A stretch of 64,000 bases of DNA from an uncultured Eubacteriales bacterium (lineage in GTDB: Bacteria; Bacillota; Clostridia; Christensenellales; Aristaeellaceae). Numbering within the stretch: position 1 is the stretch's first letter; each line of letters begins with the position of its first letter. The position numbers and the translations under genes were made by a program. The stretch covers positions 62,001 through 126,000 of the forward strand of contig ONJM01000001.1 in NCBI GenBank assembly GCA_900318145.1, given 5' to 3'. The notes below the pieces were generated by a model that was not told the origin of the DNA, made no database searches, and saw only the letters and a list, made by a program, of their open reading frames with translations. This document shows, piece after piece, positions 50,863 through 59,853 of the stretch.

Positions 50863-50913
50863 CCGGAAACGGAACGTTTACGGCAGGCGGGAGAGGAAAA
50901 AGGGACCGGAAGG

Positions 50914-51381
50914 TCAGAGCAGCTGCTCCATTCCGATTTTCAGCGGCTTCATGCCCAGCGACTCATAGAATTTCAGCGCGCCGGGATTGCAGCACCAGAC
51001 GTTCAGCGTCACATGGTGGAAACCGTTTTCCCGGGCGTAGGCCAGCACGTGTTCATAGAGCGCCCTGCCGACCCCCCGGCCGCGGCAGGCTTCATCCACG
51101 CAGATATCGTCGATGTACAGCGTTTTCACATCGGTCAGCACGGAATCCCCGACGACCTGCTGACGGATACAGAAGGCGTGGCCCTCCACGAAACCGTCCT
51201 CCCGCACGCTGACGAAGACGGGGGTGTCCTCCCGCGGCAGGAGCGCCTCCAGCTGGGCGGCGCTGTATTTGGTGGCCGGGCCCTTGAACAGGTCGGGACG
51301 GCCCAGGTGGTGCACCATGTCCACCTGCACCAGCAGGTTCAGGATCCCGGGGATGTCCTCCCGGACGGCTCTGCGGATCAT
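50914..51381 (-). CDS. GNAT-family N-acetyltransferase
   Basis: A 155-residue acyltransferase with acetyl-CoA loop CRGRGVGRALYEHV (about residues 99-112), preceding strand LYIDDICVD, and the later FYESLGMKP. It transfers an acetyl group from acetyl-CoA to an unknown amine. Begins with ATG at 51381 and is transcribed towards the MscS gene. No substrate can be inferred. Confidence 0.9.
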   Translation of the reverse strand: MIRRAVREDIPGILNLLVQVDMVHHLGRPDLFKGPATKYSAAQLEALLPREDTPVFVSVREDGFVEGHAFCIRQQVVGDSVLTDVKTLYIDDICVDEACRGRGVGRALYEHVLAYARENGFHHVTLNVWCCNPGALKFYESLGMKPLKIGMEQLL

Positions 51382-51452
51382 CGGGACTCACTCCTTTACA
51401 AGACGGAACTGAAGGTTATATTACCTGTTCCGGGAGGAAAAAGCAACGGAAA

Positions 51453-51478
51453 GATCCCTCGCGCCGCTCAGGATGACA
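51453..51478. repeat. Intergenic 26-base element, copy B
   Basis: A GATCC...GGATGACA element of the same length as copy A at 18154, in the gap before the ABC exporter gene. Its ends are identical to copy A and its middle is different. It may belong to a dispersed repeat family. Confidence 0.5.
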
Positions 51479-51506
51479 CGGGGGACAGCAAAGGAGGAAC
51501 AGACAG

Positions 51507-53351
51507 ATGGCGGGACCCGGAGGAAGGGGCAGGGCGATGTTCCTGACCGAGGAGGAAAAGAAGAACAGCCCGAAGGTGACGAAGGAGCTGCTGCTGCGGG
51601 TGTTTTCCTACCTGAAACCTTACTGGAAGCAGCTGGCGCTGGTGTTCGCGTGCATCATCGTGGCCTCGGTCTGCAGCCTGTTTCCGTCCATCCTCACCGG
51701 CAATATCATCGACGTGCTGACCGGGAAAAACGTCGGCGGCTGGTTCGGGGAGGGGATTTCCGCGCTGATCCGGCTGATCCTGCTGTCCCTGGCGCTGAAC
51801 TTCGCCTCCAACCTGATCGGCGTGGGGCAGACATACCTGAACAACTGGATCGCGCAGCATATTTCCTTCGATATGCGGAACCAGATGTACCGGCACCTGC
51901 AGAAGATGTCCCAGCGGTTTTTCACTTCCGCCAGCCAGGGGGATATCATCACCCGGATGACCAGCGACATCTCCGGGGTCGAGTCCGTGGTGAGCAATAC
52001 GTTCTCCAGCATTCTCTCCAATTCCATCACGCTGGTGGTGGCCCTGATCGCGATGTTTCAGAAGAACTGGATCCTGGCGCTGGTGGGCATGGTCGTTGTG
52101 CCGCTGTTCACGCTGCCGACCCGGATGGCCGGCAGGACGCGGTGGAAGCTGGCCGGGAAGGCACAGGAATGCAACGACGAAATCAACGGCATCCTGAACG
52201 AGACCCTGTCCGTGAGCGGACAGCTGCTAGTGAAGCTGTTCGGGCGGGAAAAGGCGGAATACGAGCGGTACGAGGAAGCCAACGGCCGGATGATCAGGCT
52301 GAACATCCGGGAGCGGATGGCGGGCCGCTGGTTCTTCATGCTGCTCAGCACGCTGACCACCATCGGGCCGATGCTGCTGTACCTGGTGGGCGGTATTCTG
52401 ATCATGAAATATGACAGCAGCCTGACGGTGGGCGACATCACGGTGCTGGTGGCGCTGCTGGGGAGAATGTACGGCCCGGTGAACAGCCTGCTGAACATCC
52501 AGGTGGACTGGATCCGCTCCATGGCGATGTTCACCCGGATCTTTGAATACTACGACATGGAACCGGAGATCGACGACCGGCCCGGCGCGAAGGAGCTGAC
52601 GGACGCGAAGGGCGAGATCCGCTTCGATCATGTGCATTTCAGCTACGACGGGGAACGGCAGATCCTGAAGGACATCAGCTTCACCCTGCGCAGCGGGGAC
52701 TGCGTCGCAATTGTCGGCCCCAGCGGCAGCGGCAAGAGCACCATTGTGAACCTGATTCCCCGGCTGTGGGACGTGACAGAGGGCAGCGTTTCCTTTGACG
52801 GAACGGACGTTCGGGACCTGACGCTGCACTCCCTGCGGGAGGAAGTGGGCGTGGTGACCCAGGAAACCTACCTCTTCAACGGGAGCATCCGGGACAACCT
52901 GCTGTACGCGAAGCCGGACGCGACGGAGGAGGAGATGATCCGGGCGTGCGGGCAGGCCAATATCTGGGACTTCATCGAAAAGCAGCCGGACGGGCTGGAT
53001 ACCATGGTCGGCAACCGGGGACTGAAGCTGTCCGGCGGGGAGAAGCAGCGGATTTCCATTGCCCGGGCGCTGCTGAAGGATCCCGCGCTGCTGATCTTTG
53101 ACGAGGCGACCTCGGCCCTGGATTCCATCTCCGAAGCGGCGATCCAGGCGGCGATCAATCCGCTGATCGAGCAGCGGACCTCCATCCTGATCGCCCACAG
53201 GCTTTCCACGATCCTGGCCGCGGATGAGATTCTGGTGGTCCGGGACGGGGAGATCGTGGAGCGCGGAAAGCACAGGGACCTGGTACACGCCGGCGGCACG
53301 TATCAGGAGCTGTACGAAACGCAGTTCAGCAGGGCCATGGAGAACACGTAA
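51507..53351 (+). CDS. ABC transporter permease/ATP-binding protein (exporter type)
   Basis: A 614-residue half transporter. Six transmembrane segments (about residues 35-330) precede an ATPase domain with Walker A GPSGSGKST (about 408), Q-loop VTQETYLF, signature LSGGEKQR (about 510), Walker B LLIFDEATSALD (about 530) and the switch His in IAHR. It resembles MsbA/LmrA-type exporters and would work as a homodimer exporting a lipid, drug or peptide. Substrate unknown. It is followed by a thioesterase gene 28 bp downstream. Confidence 0.92.
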   Translation: MAGPGGRGRAMFLTEEEKKNSPKVTKELLLRVFSYLKPYWKQLALVFACIIVASVCSLFPSILTGNIIDVLTGKNVGGWFGEGISALIRLILLSLALNFASNLIGVGQTYLNNWIAQHISFDMRNQMYRHLQKMSQRFFTSASQGDIITRMTSDISGVESVVSNTFSSILSNSITLVVALIAMFQKNWILALVGMVVVPLFTLPTRMAGRTRWKLAGKAQECNDEINGILNETLSVSGQLLVKLFGREKAEYERYEEANGRMIRLNIRERMAGRWFFMLLSTLTTIGPMLLYLVGGILIMKYDSSLTVGDITVLVALLGRMYGPVNSLLNIQVDWIRSMAMFTRIFEYYDMEPEIDDRPGAKELTDAKGEIRFDHVHFSYDGERQILKDISFTLRSGDCVAIVGPSGSGKSTIVNLIPRLWDVTEGSVSFDGTDVRDLTLHSLREEVGVVTQETYLFNGSIRDNLLYAKPDATEEEMIRACGQANIWDFIEKQPDGLDTMVGNRGLKLSGGEKQRISIARALLKDPALLIFDEATSALDSISEAAIQAAINPLIEQRTSILIAHRLSTILAADEILVVRDGEIVERGKHRDLVHAGGTYQELYETQFSRAMENT

Positions 53352-53379
53352 TAAAGAACAGGGAAGGCGGAATACGGCA

Positions 53380-53850
53380 ATGGAAAAAACGACAGCGGTT
53401 CAGATTGTGATGCCCCAGCACTGCAACGGATACAAAAAGCCCCGTCTCTTCGGCGGCCAGATCATGGCGTGGATCGACGTGGTGGGGGCCGTAGCGGCGC
53501 GGCGCTATACCCAGCGGGCGGTGACCACCGTGTGCATCGACAACCTGACGTTCCTGAAGCCCGCGTACCTGAACGATACGGTGGTGCAGGAAGCCGTGGT
53601 CACCTGGACAGGGAACACCTCCCTGGAGGTCCGGGTGGACAGCATGGTGGAGCGCCTGGACGGCAGCCGGGAGCTGATCAACCGGGCATACGCGGTTTTC
53701 GTGGCCCTGGACGACCAGGATAAACCGGCGAAGGTGCCGCCCTTTGAACCGCAAACGGAGGAGGAAAAACAGATCTTCCGGGACGCGGAGACCCGCAGGC
53801 GGATCCGGATGAGCCTGGGGAACGAAGCGAAGACGGGAAAACAGCCCTGA
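53380..53850 (+). CDS. Acyl-CoA thioesterase (hotdog fold)
   Basis: A 156-residue hotdog-fold protein of the YciA/acyl-CoA hydrolase type: LFGGQIMAWIDVVGAVAA (about residues 23-40), VCIDNLTFLKP (about 51), and a later TGNTSLEVRV. Such enzymes hydrolyse acyl-CoA to free acid and CoA. Start at 53380 gives a normal N-terminus (MEKTTAVQIV). The open frame extends further upstream into the ABC gene and is rejected. Substrate chain length is not known. Confidence 0.88.
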   Translation: MEKTTAVQIVMPQHCNGYKKPRLFGGQIMAWIDVVGAVAARRYTQRAVTTVCIDNLTFLKPAYLNDTVVQEAVVTWTGNTSLEVRVDSMVERLDGSRELINRAYAVFVALDDQDKPAKVPPFEPQTEEEKQIFRDAETRRRIRMSLGNEAKTGKQP

Positions 53851-53853
53851 TAA

Positions 53854-53887
53854 TTGTCACCTTATCACCGCAAATACAGGTTGACGA
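53854..53887. promoter_or_regulatory. Candidate BirA operator overlapping the birA promoter
   Basis: TTGTCACCT (53854-53862), 16-base gap, GGTTGACGA (53879-53887), a weak match to the Firmicute BirA box (TTGTTAACC-N14-16-GGTTAACAA). The right half overlaps the -35 TTGACG (53881-53886) of the promoter TTGACG-N17-TATCAT (53904-53909). Confidence 0.45.
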
Positions 53888-53909
53888 TCCGCCGTGCCGG
53901 TGATATCAT
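53881..53909 (+). promoter_or_regulatory. Promoter of the birA-bioY operon
   Basis: TTGACG (53881-53886), 17-bp spacer, TATCAT (53904-53909), 34 bp before birA. Confidence 0.7.
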
Positions 53910-53942
53910 GGCCGGGAAAACGACGGAAAAGAGGCGGATCGG

Positions 53943-54935
53943 ATGGCAGTCAGGGATCAGGTGCTGCGGATGCTGGAGGCGGAAGGAAGCGTATCCGGGG
54001 AACAGCTGGGCAGGGAGCTCCGCGTGAGCCGGAACGCGGTATGGAAGGCGGTTTCCGCGCTCCGGCAGGAAGGATATGAGATCGAGGCGGGGACGAACCG
54101 GGGATACCGGCTTGTTTCCGTGCCGGACCGGCTGTCGGAGGAAAGCATCCGCGCCGGGCTGCGGACGGAATGCTTCGGCCGCGGGATGGAAATTCACGCG
54201 TCGCTGGACTCCACGAACCTGCGGGCGAAAACGCTGGCGGCCGCCGGCGCGCCGCACGGTTTTCTGGTGGCGGCGGATTCCCAGAGCGCCGGCCGCGGGC
54301 GGCTGGGCCGCTCCTTTTATTCCCCGGAACGCATCGGGCTTTACCTTTCCGTGATCCTGCGGCCGGACTGCGCGCCGGAGCAGGCGTCCATGATCACGTC
54401 GCTGGCGGCGGTGGCCGCGGCCCGGGCGGTGGAGAAGCTCAGCGGCGCGGACGTGAAGATCAAGTGGGTCAACGACCTGTACATCGGCGGCAGAAAGATC
54501 TGCGGCATCCTGAGCGAAGCCGGGTTCGGCATGGAATCCGGCCGGCTGGATTACGTGGTGCTGGGGATCGGCGTGAACGTACGGAAGATGGAGTTTCCGC
54601 CGGAGCTGCGGGAGATCGCCGGATCCATCGGGAACGAGACCGGCACCGAGCCGGACCGGAACCTGCTGGCCGCGGAAATCCTCAATGAGCTGGAGGCGGT
54701 TTACGGGCAGCTGGAAACAGGCGAGTTTCTGGAGGAGAGCCGCAAGCGGTCCAATGTCATCGGCAGGGAAGTGACGGTGATCGCGGGCGGGCGGGAATAC
54801 CCGGCCCTCGTCACGGGGATCGACGGCATGGGCCGGCTGATGATCCGCACGGCGGAAGGGGACCGCTGCCTCGGCTTCGGGGAGGTCAGCCTGCGGCTGG
54901 ACGGAAAAGCGGAAAGCGGGGCGGTCCGCGTATGA
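53943..54935 (+). CDS. birA: Biotin-protein ligase and biotin repressor
   Basis: A 330-residue bifunctional protein. Winged HTH (about residues 1-62, with SGEQLGRELRVSRNAVWK), catalytic domain with the biotinyl-AMP loop GRGRLGRSF (about 118-126) and KWVNDLYI (about 175), and a C-terminal SH3-like domain. It attaches biotin to carboxylases and represses biotin genes. Overlaps bioY by 4 bases. Confidence 0.96.
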   Translation: MAVRDQVLRMLEAEGSVSGEQLGRELRVSRNAVWKAVSALRQEGYEIEAGTNRGYRLVSVPDRLSEESIRAGLRTECFGRGMEIHASLDSTNLRAKTLAAAGAPHGFLVAADSQSAGRGRLGRSFYSPERIGLYLSVILRPDCAPEQASMITSLAAVAAARAVEKLSGADVKIKWVNDLYIGGRKICGILSEAGFGMESGRLDYVVLGIGVNVRKMEFPPELREIAGSIGNETGTEPDRNLLAAEILNELEAVYGQLETGEFLEESRKRSNVIGREVTVIAGGREYPALVTGIDGMGRLMIRTAEGDRCLGFGEVSLRLDGKAESGAVRV

Positions 54936-55483
54936 GCATGAAGATTCAGACGAAAGACCTGACCCTGACCGCGGTATCCGCCGCGATGATCTGCGTGGCG
55001 GGCCCCCTGTCCGTTCCGGTGGGGCCGGTGCCGATTTCCCTCGCGACCTTCGCGGTTTATCTGGCCGGCGCGGTGCTCGGGCCGAAGCGGGGGACCGCAG
55101 CGGCCGCGCTTTACCTGCTGATCGGCATTGCCGGGGTGCCGGTATTCTCCGGCTTCAGCGGCGGCTTCCAGAAGCTGGCCGGCGTGACCGGCGGCTACCT
55201 GGCCGGATACCTGCCCTGCGCGCTGCTTTCCGGGCTCGGGGCGGAAATGAAAACGGAAAGCCGGGCCGGGCGCTGGCTGCTCCCGGCGATGATGGCGGCA
55301 GGCACCCTGGTGCTGTACGCGGTGGGCACCGCCTGGTTCATGCTCCAGACAGGGAACGCTTTCGGCGCGGCGCTTTCCCTGTGCGTGCTGCCGTTCCTGC
55401 CCGGGGACGCGGCCAAGATCGCGGCGGCGTCGCTGCTGGCGGGCCCGATTCGCAAAGCGCTGCGGATGCAGCGTGTTCAGTGA
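54932..55483 (+). CDS. bioY: Biotin transporter BioY
   Basis: A 183-residue ECF-type S component with six hydrophobic segments and the BioY motifs GPLSVPVGPVPISLA (about 25-39) and GVPVFSGFSGG (about 68-78). It imports biotin, probably with an ECF energy module encoded elsewhere. In the same transcript as birA and probably biotin-controlled. No biotin biosynthesis genes are in the window, so biotin is probably salvaged; that part is inference. Confidence 0.95.
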   Translation: MSMKIQTKDLTLTAVSAAMICVAGPLSVPVGPVPISLATFAVYLAGAVLGPKRGTAAAALYLLIGIAGVPVFSGFSGGFQKLAGVTGGYLAGYLPCALLSGLGAEMKTESRAGRWLLPAMMAAGTLVLYAVGTAWFMLQTGNAFGAALSLCVLPFLPGDAAKIAAASLLAGPIRKALRMQRVQ

Positions 55484-55518
55484 AGCACGGAATCAGACAG
55501 AATAAGGAGGAAGACAGC

Positions 55519-56559
55519 ATGGGCACGGACCGCAGGCTGCATTTCACTTCAGACTATATGGAAGGCGCGCACCCGCTGATTCTGCGGCGGCTGGCGGAAA
55601 CAAACCTGGAACAGTCCGCGGGCTACGGGGAGGATACGTACACCGCGGCGGCGCGGGAAAAGATCCGCGCGGCCTGCGGCACGCCGGAAGCGGACGTGTT
55701 CTTTCTCGCCGGCGGCACCCAGACCAACGCGGTGCTGACCGGCGCGCTGCTGCGCCCGTGGCAGGGCGTGATTTCCGCCCGGAGCGGGCATATCAGCGTC
55801 CATGAGGCCGGCGCAATCGAGGCCGGCGGGCACAAGGTGCTGGCGCTGGAACACCGGGACGGGAAACTGTCCGCGGAGACCGTCCGGGCGTGCGCGGAGG
55901 AATACCGGCAGGATGAAAACCGGGACCATATGGTGGAGCCCGGCATGGTCTACATTTCGCATCCCACGGAATACGGAACGCTGTATTCCCTGGCGGAGCT
56001 GGAGGCGCTCAGCGCCGTGTGCCGGGAGTACGGGATGCCGCTGTACCTGGACGGGGCGAGGTTGGCCTACGCCCTGGCGTGCCCGGAGAACGATGTGGCG
56101 CTGCCGGATATCGGAAGGCTGTGCGACGCGTTCTATATCGGCGGCACGAAATGCGGCACCCTGTTCGGGGAGGCGGCGGTGATTCCGAAGCATGGCGCGG
56201 TTCCGCACCTGTTCACGATGATCAAGCAGCGCGGCGCGCTGCTGGCCAAGGGGCGGATCCCCGCCATCCAGTTCGACGTGCTGTTCACGGACGGCCTGTA
56301 CTTAGAAATCGGGAAGCCGGCCATCGAGACCGCCGCGCGGATCCGGGAAGCCCTGGACCGGAAGGGTTACGAGCAGGCGTTCCCGAACCCCACCAACCAG
56401 ATCCTGATTGTGCTGGACGAAGAACAGGCGGAAGCGCTTTCCCCAAAGGTGGAGATGAGCTTTATGGAACGGATGCCGGACGGCCGGATCCTGATGCGGA
56501 TCGCCACCAGCTGGGCGACGACCGCCGCGGATACGGACCGGCTGATTGAATGCCTGTAA
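55519..56559 (+). CDS. ltaE: Low-specificity L-threonine aldolase
   Basis: A 346-residue fold type I PLP enzyme. Start at 55519 follows AAGGAGG; the upstream part of the frame is rejected. Motifs: YGEDTYT near residue 35, FLAGGTQTNA (about 62), HISVHEAGAIE, PLYLDGARLAY (about 175) and Schiff-base lysine in YIGGTKCG (about 207). It cleaves threonine or allo-threonine to glycine and acetaldehyde, or acts on other beta-hydroxy amino acids. It sits in the biotin-operon transcript unit without an evident metabolic link. Confidence 0.93.
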   Translation: MGTDRRLHFTSDYMEGAHPLILRRLAETNLEQSAGYGEDTYTAAAREKIRAACGTPEADVFFLAGGTQTNAVLTGALLRPWQGVISARSGHISVHEAGAIEAGGHKVLALEHRDGKLSAETVRACAEEYRQDENRDHMVEPGMVYISHPTEYGTLYSLAELEALSAVCREYGMPLYLDGARLAYALACPENDVALPDIGRLCDAFYIGGTKCGTLFGEAAVIPKHGAVPHLFTMIKQRGALLAKGRIPAIQFDVLFTDGLYLEIGKPAIETAARIREALDRKGYEQAFPNPTNQILIVLDEEQAEALSPKVEMSFMERMPDGRILMRIATSWATTAADTDRLIECL

Positions 56560-56573
56560 GGAGGAAAAGAAAG

Positions 56574-57062
56574 ATGCGTACGATTTACCTGGCCGGCGGA
56601 TGCTTCTGGGGCATGCAGAAGTTTTTCGACCAGTTTGACGGCGTGGAGAAAACGGAAGTTGGATATGCCAACGGCCCGGAAAAGGCGCCTTCCTATCAGG
56701 AGGTGTGCAATGACAGCGGCCACGCGGAAACGGTGCGGATCGATTACGACGAGGGCCGGATCACCCTGAAGGAGCTGCTGGGATATTATTTCACGGTGAT
56801 CGATCCGCTGTCGGTGAACCGGCAGGGGCATGACGAGGGGATCCAGTACAGGACCGGGATCTACTATACCGACCCCGGGCAGCTGCCGGAAATTGAGGAA
56901 GTATACAAAGCGGAGGAGAAAAAAGCCGGCGCGAAGCTGGCGGTGGAGCTGGAGCCCCTCCGGAACTTCTATTCCGCCGAGGAGTATCATCAGAAGTACC
57001 TGGACAAAAACCCGGGCGGGTACTGCCATATTCCGCAGCGGTATTTCAGCATGGGGAAATGA
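56574..57062 (+). CDS. msrA: Peptide-methionine (S)-S-oxide reductase
   Basis: A 162-residue MsrA with the catalytic Cys in GGCFWGMQKFF (about residue 10) and the substrate-site residues TEVGYANG (about 26-33), HAETVRIDYD (about 49-58) and PLSVNRQGHDEG. It repairs oxidised methionine with thioredoxin. The start at 56574 follows AAGGAGG. Unlike many Firmicute forms it is not fused to MsrB. Overlaps the next gene by 4 bases. Confidence 0.96.
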   Translation: MRTIYLAGGCFWGMQKFFDQFDGVEKTEVGYANGPEKAPSYQEVCNDSGHAETVRIDYDEGRITLKELLGYYFTVIDPLSVNRQGHDEGIQYRTGIYYTDPGQLPEIEEVYKAEEKKAGAKLAVELEPLRNFYSAEEYHQKYLDKNPGGYCHIPQRYFSMGK

Positions 57063-57622
57063 GCCTGCCGATGGAATATGAAGTGATCCGGAGCCGGCGG
57101 AAAACCCTGTGCGCGGAGGTACGGGAGGACCGGGTGATCATCCGGGCGCCCCTGCGGGCTTCCGCCGCGGAAATCCGCGCGTTCGTGCAGAAGAACCGGG
57201 AATGGATTGAAACGCACCTGGAGAAGGCCCGGCAGAAAGCGCTGGAAAGAAGCGCCGTACCCCGGCTGACGGACGGGGAGATCCGGGCGCTGGCGGAGCA
57301 GGCGCTGCGGGTGATTCCGGAACGCGCCGCGTACTACGCGCCGCTGGTCGGCGTGCGCTACGGGCGGATCACCATCCGGAACCAGCGGACCCGGTGGGGG
57401 AGCTGCAGCAGCAAGGGCAACCTGAACTTCAACTGCCTGCTGATGCTGACGCCGCCGGAGGCGCTGGACAGCGTGGTGGTGCACGAGCTGTGCCACCTGA
57501 AGGAAATGAACCATTCGAAGCGGTTCTACGCGGAGGTGCTCCGGGTTTTCCCGGAATACCGGAAGTGGCAGAAATGGCTGCGGGACAACGGCAGTCAGAT
57601 TCTGGCCCGGCTGGGCCCGTAA
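57059..57622 (+). CDS. YgjP-type metallopeptidase-like protein
   Basis: A 187-residue protein of the DUF45/YgjP M48-like family. The zinc site HELCHLKEMNHS (about residues 141-152; HExxH with a third ligand H) and the upstream RTRWGSCSS block (about 110-118) are typical. A soluble metalloprotease of unknown target. Overlaps msrA by 4 bases (ATGA). Confidence 0.88.
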   Translation: MSLPMEYEVIRSRRKTLCAEVREDRVIIRAPLRASAAEIRAFVQKNREWIETHLEKARQKALERSAVPRLTDGEIRALAEQALRVIPERAAYYAPLVGVRYGRITIRNQRTRWGSCSSKGNLNFNCLLMLTPPEALDSVVVHELCHLKEMNHSKRFYAEVLRVFPEYRKWQKWLRDNGSQILARLGP

Positions 57623-57660
57623 AGGCATGCCGGATCAATCCCCAAAGGAGACCTGAAAGG

Positions 57661-58512
57661 ATGAAAACGATCGGATGGCGCTACGCGCTGTGCGTTTTTA
57701 TCGCGTCCGTCTGCTTCAGCACCGGCGGGCTGTTCATCAAGCTGATTCCCTGGAACGCCCTGGCGATCAACGGCGCGCGGAACCTGATCGGGTCGGCGGT
57801 CATCGGGATTTTCCTCCTGGTGACCCGGCGGAGGGTCGTCTTCAACCGGCGGGTGCTGACCGGCGCGCTGTCCATGATCGGGGTCACGACGCTTTTCGCG
57901 CTGGCGAACAAGCTGACGACGGCCGCGAACGCCATCGTCCTGCAGTTCACGGCGCCGGTTTTCGTGATCCTTTTTATGGCGGCGCTGTATAAACAGAAGC
58001 CCGGGAAAACGGATATCGTCACCTGTTTCGCGGTGCTGCTGGGCGTGGTGCTGTTTTTCGTGGACGGGATCCGGGCGGGAAACCTGCCGGGCAATATCGC
58101 TGCGGTCCTGTCCGGCGTCTGCTATGCCGGCGTTTTCATGATGAACACCGGGAAGGACGCGGACGCCATTTCCTCCTGCTTTATCGGGCAGCTGGCGGCT
58201 GGCATCCTCTTTATACCGCTGTGCCTACGGGAAACGGATTTTTCCGCGCCCGTTCTGGCGGCGCTGGCCGCGCTGGGCGTGGTCCAGGTGGGCGGCGCGT
58301 ACATCCTGTTTTCCATCGGCATCCGTCGGACGCCGCCGGTCACGGCCAGCCTGATCTCCGGCATGGAGCCGATTCTGAACCCGCTGCTGGTCGCCGCGTT
58401 CTACGGCGAGGCGGTTTCCGCCCTGTCCGTTGCCGGGGCCGTGATCGTTGTCGTTTCCATTCTGGCATACAACGTGAAGCTGGCCCGGGCAAAGCCGCGG
58501 CCGGCGGCGTAA
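57661..58512 (+). CDS. EamA/DMT-superfamily membrane transporter
   Basis: A 283-residue ten-TM permease with two EamA repeats. The first repeat contains CFSTGGLFIKLIPW (about 19-32) and the second, around 150-280, contains PPVTASLISGMEPILNPLL. DMT proteins export or import metabolites and drugs. Substrate unknown. Last gene of the birA run. AAAGGAGA lies upstream of ATG 57661. Confidence 0.85.
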   Translation: MKTIGWRYALCVFIASVCFSTGGLFIKLIPWNALAINGARNLIGSAVIGIFLLVTRRRVVFNRRVLTGALSMIGVTTLFALANKLTTAANAIVLQFTAPVFVILFMAALYKQKPGKTDIVTCFAVLLGVVLFFVDGIRAGNLPGNIAAVLSGVCYAGVFMMNTGKDADAISSCFIGQLAAGILFIPLCLRETDFSAPVLAALAALGVVQVGGAYILFSIGIRRTPPVTASLISGMEPILNPLLVAAFYGEAVSALSVAGAVIVVVSILAYNVKLARAKPRPAA

Positions 58513-58623
58513 AAATACGTACAAATTTAATACAATGCCTGTCTCCGGCCCAATACCGTAAAATTTTCAACTGATTTGGGAAGAAAACAAAACAAAAATG
58601 CCATATTTGCAAACGCGGCTCTC

Positions 58624-58653
58624 TTGACATGGAAGAAGCAATTCAAGTAAAAT
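58624..58653 (+). promoter_or_regulatory. Promoter of the mgl operon
   Basis: TTGACA (58624-58629), 18-bp spacer, TAAAAT (58648-58653). A nearby AACGTT-centred sequence (58660-58672) hints at a LacI/GalR-type operator but the repeat is imperfect. Confidence 0.6.
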
Positions 58654-58735
58654 ATCAGTAACGTTTTCTGAACTTTTCATATCGGATTCGACAGGAGGAT
58701 TCCTGTTTGAATAAATAAAAAGGAGGAACCACACT

Positions 58736-59773
58736 ATGAAGAAACTGGTAGCCCTGGTACTGGCACTGGTAATGGTGCTGAGCGTTTCCGCGGTGTTCGC
58801 GGAAGCCAAGACCGAGTACAATGTGGACGTACTCGTGTGGAAATTTGACGACACCTACGGCTCTTCCGTCCGTCAGGGAATGCTCAAGTGGGCAGAATCC
58901 ATCGGCGAGGAACTGGGCGTGAAGATCAACCTGAAGATGTACGATGCCGGAGACGACATGTCCAAGCAGGTTGAGCAGTGCGACCAGGCGATCGGCGACA
59001 AGCCCGATTTCGTGATCATCAACCTGGCAGAGCCGGCAGGCGGCCAGACCCTCGTTGACAAGCTCGGCGCAGCCGGCATTCCTTTCCTGTTCTACAACAT
59101 TCCGCCGTCTGACGAGACCTACGAATCTGTTGTGAAGAACACCGGCGCTTTCTTCGTCGGCACACTGCCGCGTGAAGCGGGCGACATGCAGGGCGAAATC
59201 CTGGCCAAGCTGTGGGAGAAGGATGCTTCCAAGATCGACCTGAACGGCGACGGAAAAGTGCAGTTCGTTGAGTTCAAGGGCGTTGCCAACAACCCCGAAG
59301 CCATCGCGCGCACCCAGTATTCCGAAGAGACCGCTGTCGCGCTGGGCGTTCCGCTGGAAATGGTCACCGACGTGATCGTTGCTGACTGGGACACCACCAA
59401 GGCCAATGACGCCATGCTCGCCACCTGGAAATCCCATCCGGAAATCGAGCTGGTCTTCGCCAACAACGACGACATGGCGATCGGCGTTATCGCCGCTCTG
59501 AACCAGTCCGGTTACAACACCGGCAACGAAGGCGATCCCGCCATCACCGTTATCGGTGTTGACGCGACCGACGCCGCGTTCGAAGCCATCAATGCCGGCC
59601 GTATGACCGCTACCGTCAAGCAGGACGGCGACGCGATGGGCAAGGCGAACATCCGCATCATGATGAACTATCTGCAGACCGGCGCGTGGGGCGCGGAAGA
59701 ACTCGGATACAAGCTGAACGAAGACGGCTGCTCCACCTTCATCCCCTATTCCCCCATCATGCTGGAGGAGTAA
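58736..59773 (+). CDS. mglB: Galactose/methylgalactoside-type ABC substrate-binding protein
   Basis: A 345-residue exported protein. Signal peptide (about residues 1-22, cleavage near VFAEAK; no lipobox cysteine). Two-lobed type I binding fold with a calcium-binding loop DLNGDGKVQF (about 168-177, DxNxDGxxxF), as in E. coli MglB, plus VFANNDDMAIGVIAA. Ligand is probably galactose, glucose or a methylgalactoside. First gene of a four-gene operon. AAGGAGG lies close to the ATG. Confidence 0.9.
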   Translation: MKKLVALVLALVMVLSVSAVFAEAKTEYNVDVLVWKFDDTYGSSVRQGMLKWAESIGEELGVKINLKMYDAGDDMSKQVEQCDQAIGDKPDFVIINLAEPAGGQTLVDKLGAAGIPFLFYNIPPSDETYESVVKNTGAFFVGTLPREAGDMQGEILAKLWEKDASKIDLNGDGKVQFVEFKGVANNPEAIARTQYSEETAVALGVPLEMVTDVIVADWDTTKANDAMLATWKSHPEIELVFANNDDMAIGVIAALNQSGYNTGNEGDPAITVIGVDATDAAFEAINAGRMTATVKQDGDAMGKANIRIMMNYLQTGAWGAEELGYKLNEDGCSTFIPYSPIMLEE

Positions 59774-59796
59774 TCCGGTTAAACTTATCTGAATAC

Positions 59797-59838
59797 CAAA
59801 ACGGTTCCGGCGGCTTTCAGTCGCCGGAACCTGTTTTG
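59797..59838 (+). terminator. Intercistronic hairpin after mglB
   Basis: A 16-bp stem with one bulge (59797-59812 with 59822-59838), followed by a short A run, not a T run. Probably stabilises or attenuates between mglB and mglA so that the binding protein is made in excess. Confidence 0.55.
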
Positions 59839-59853
59839 AAAAAAACGGGCAGA

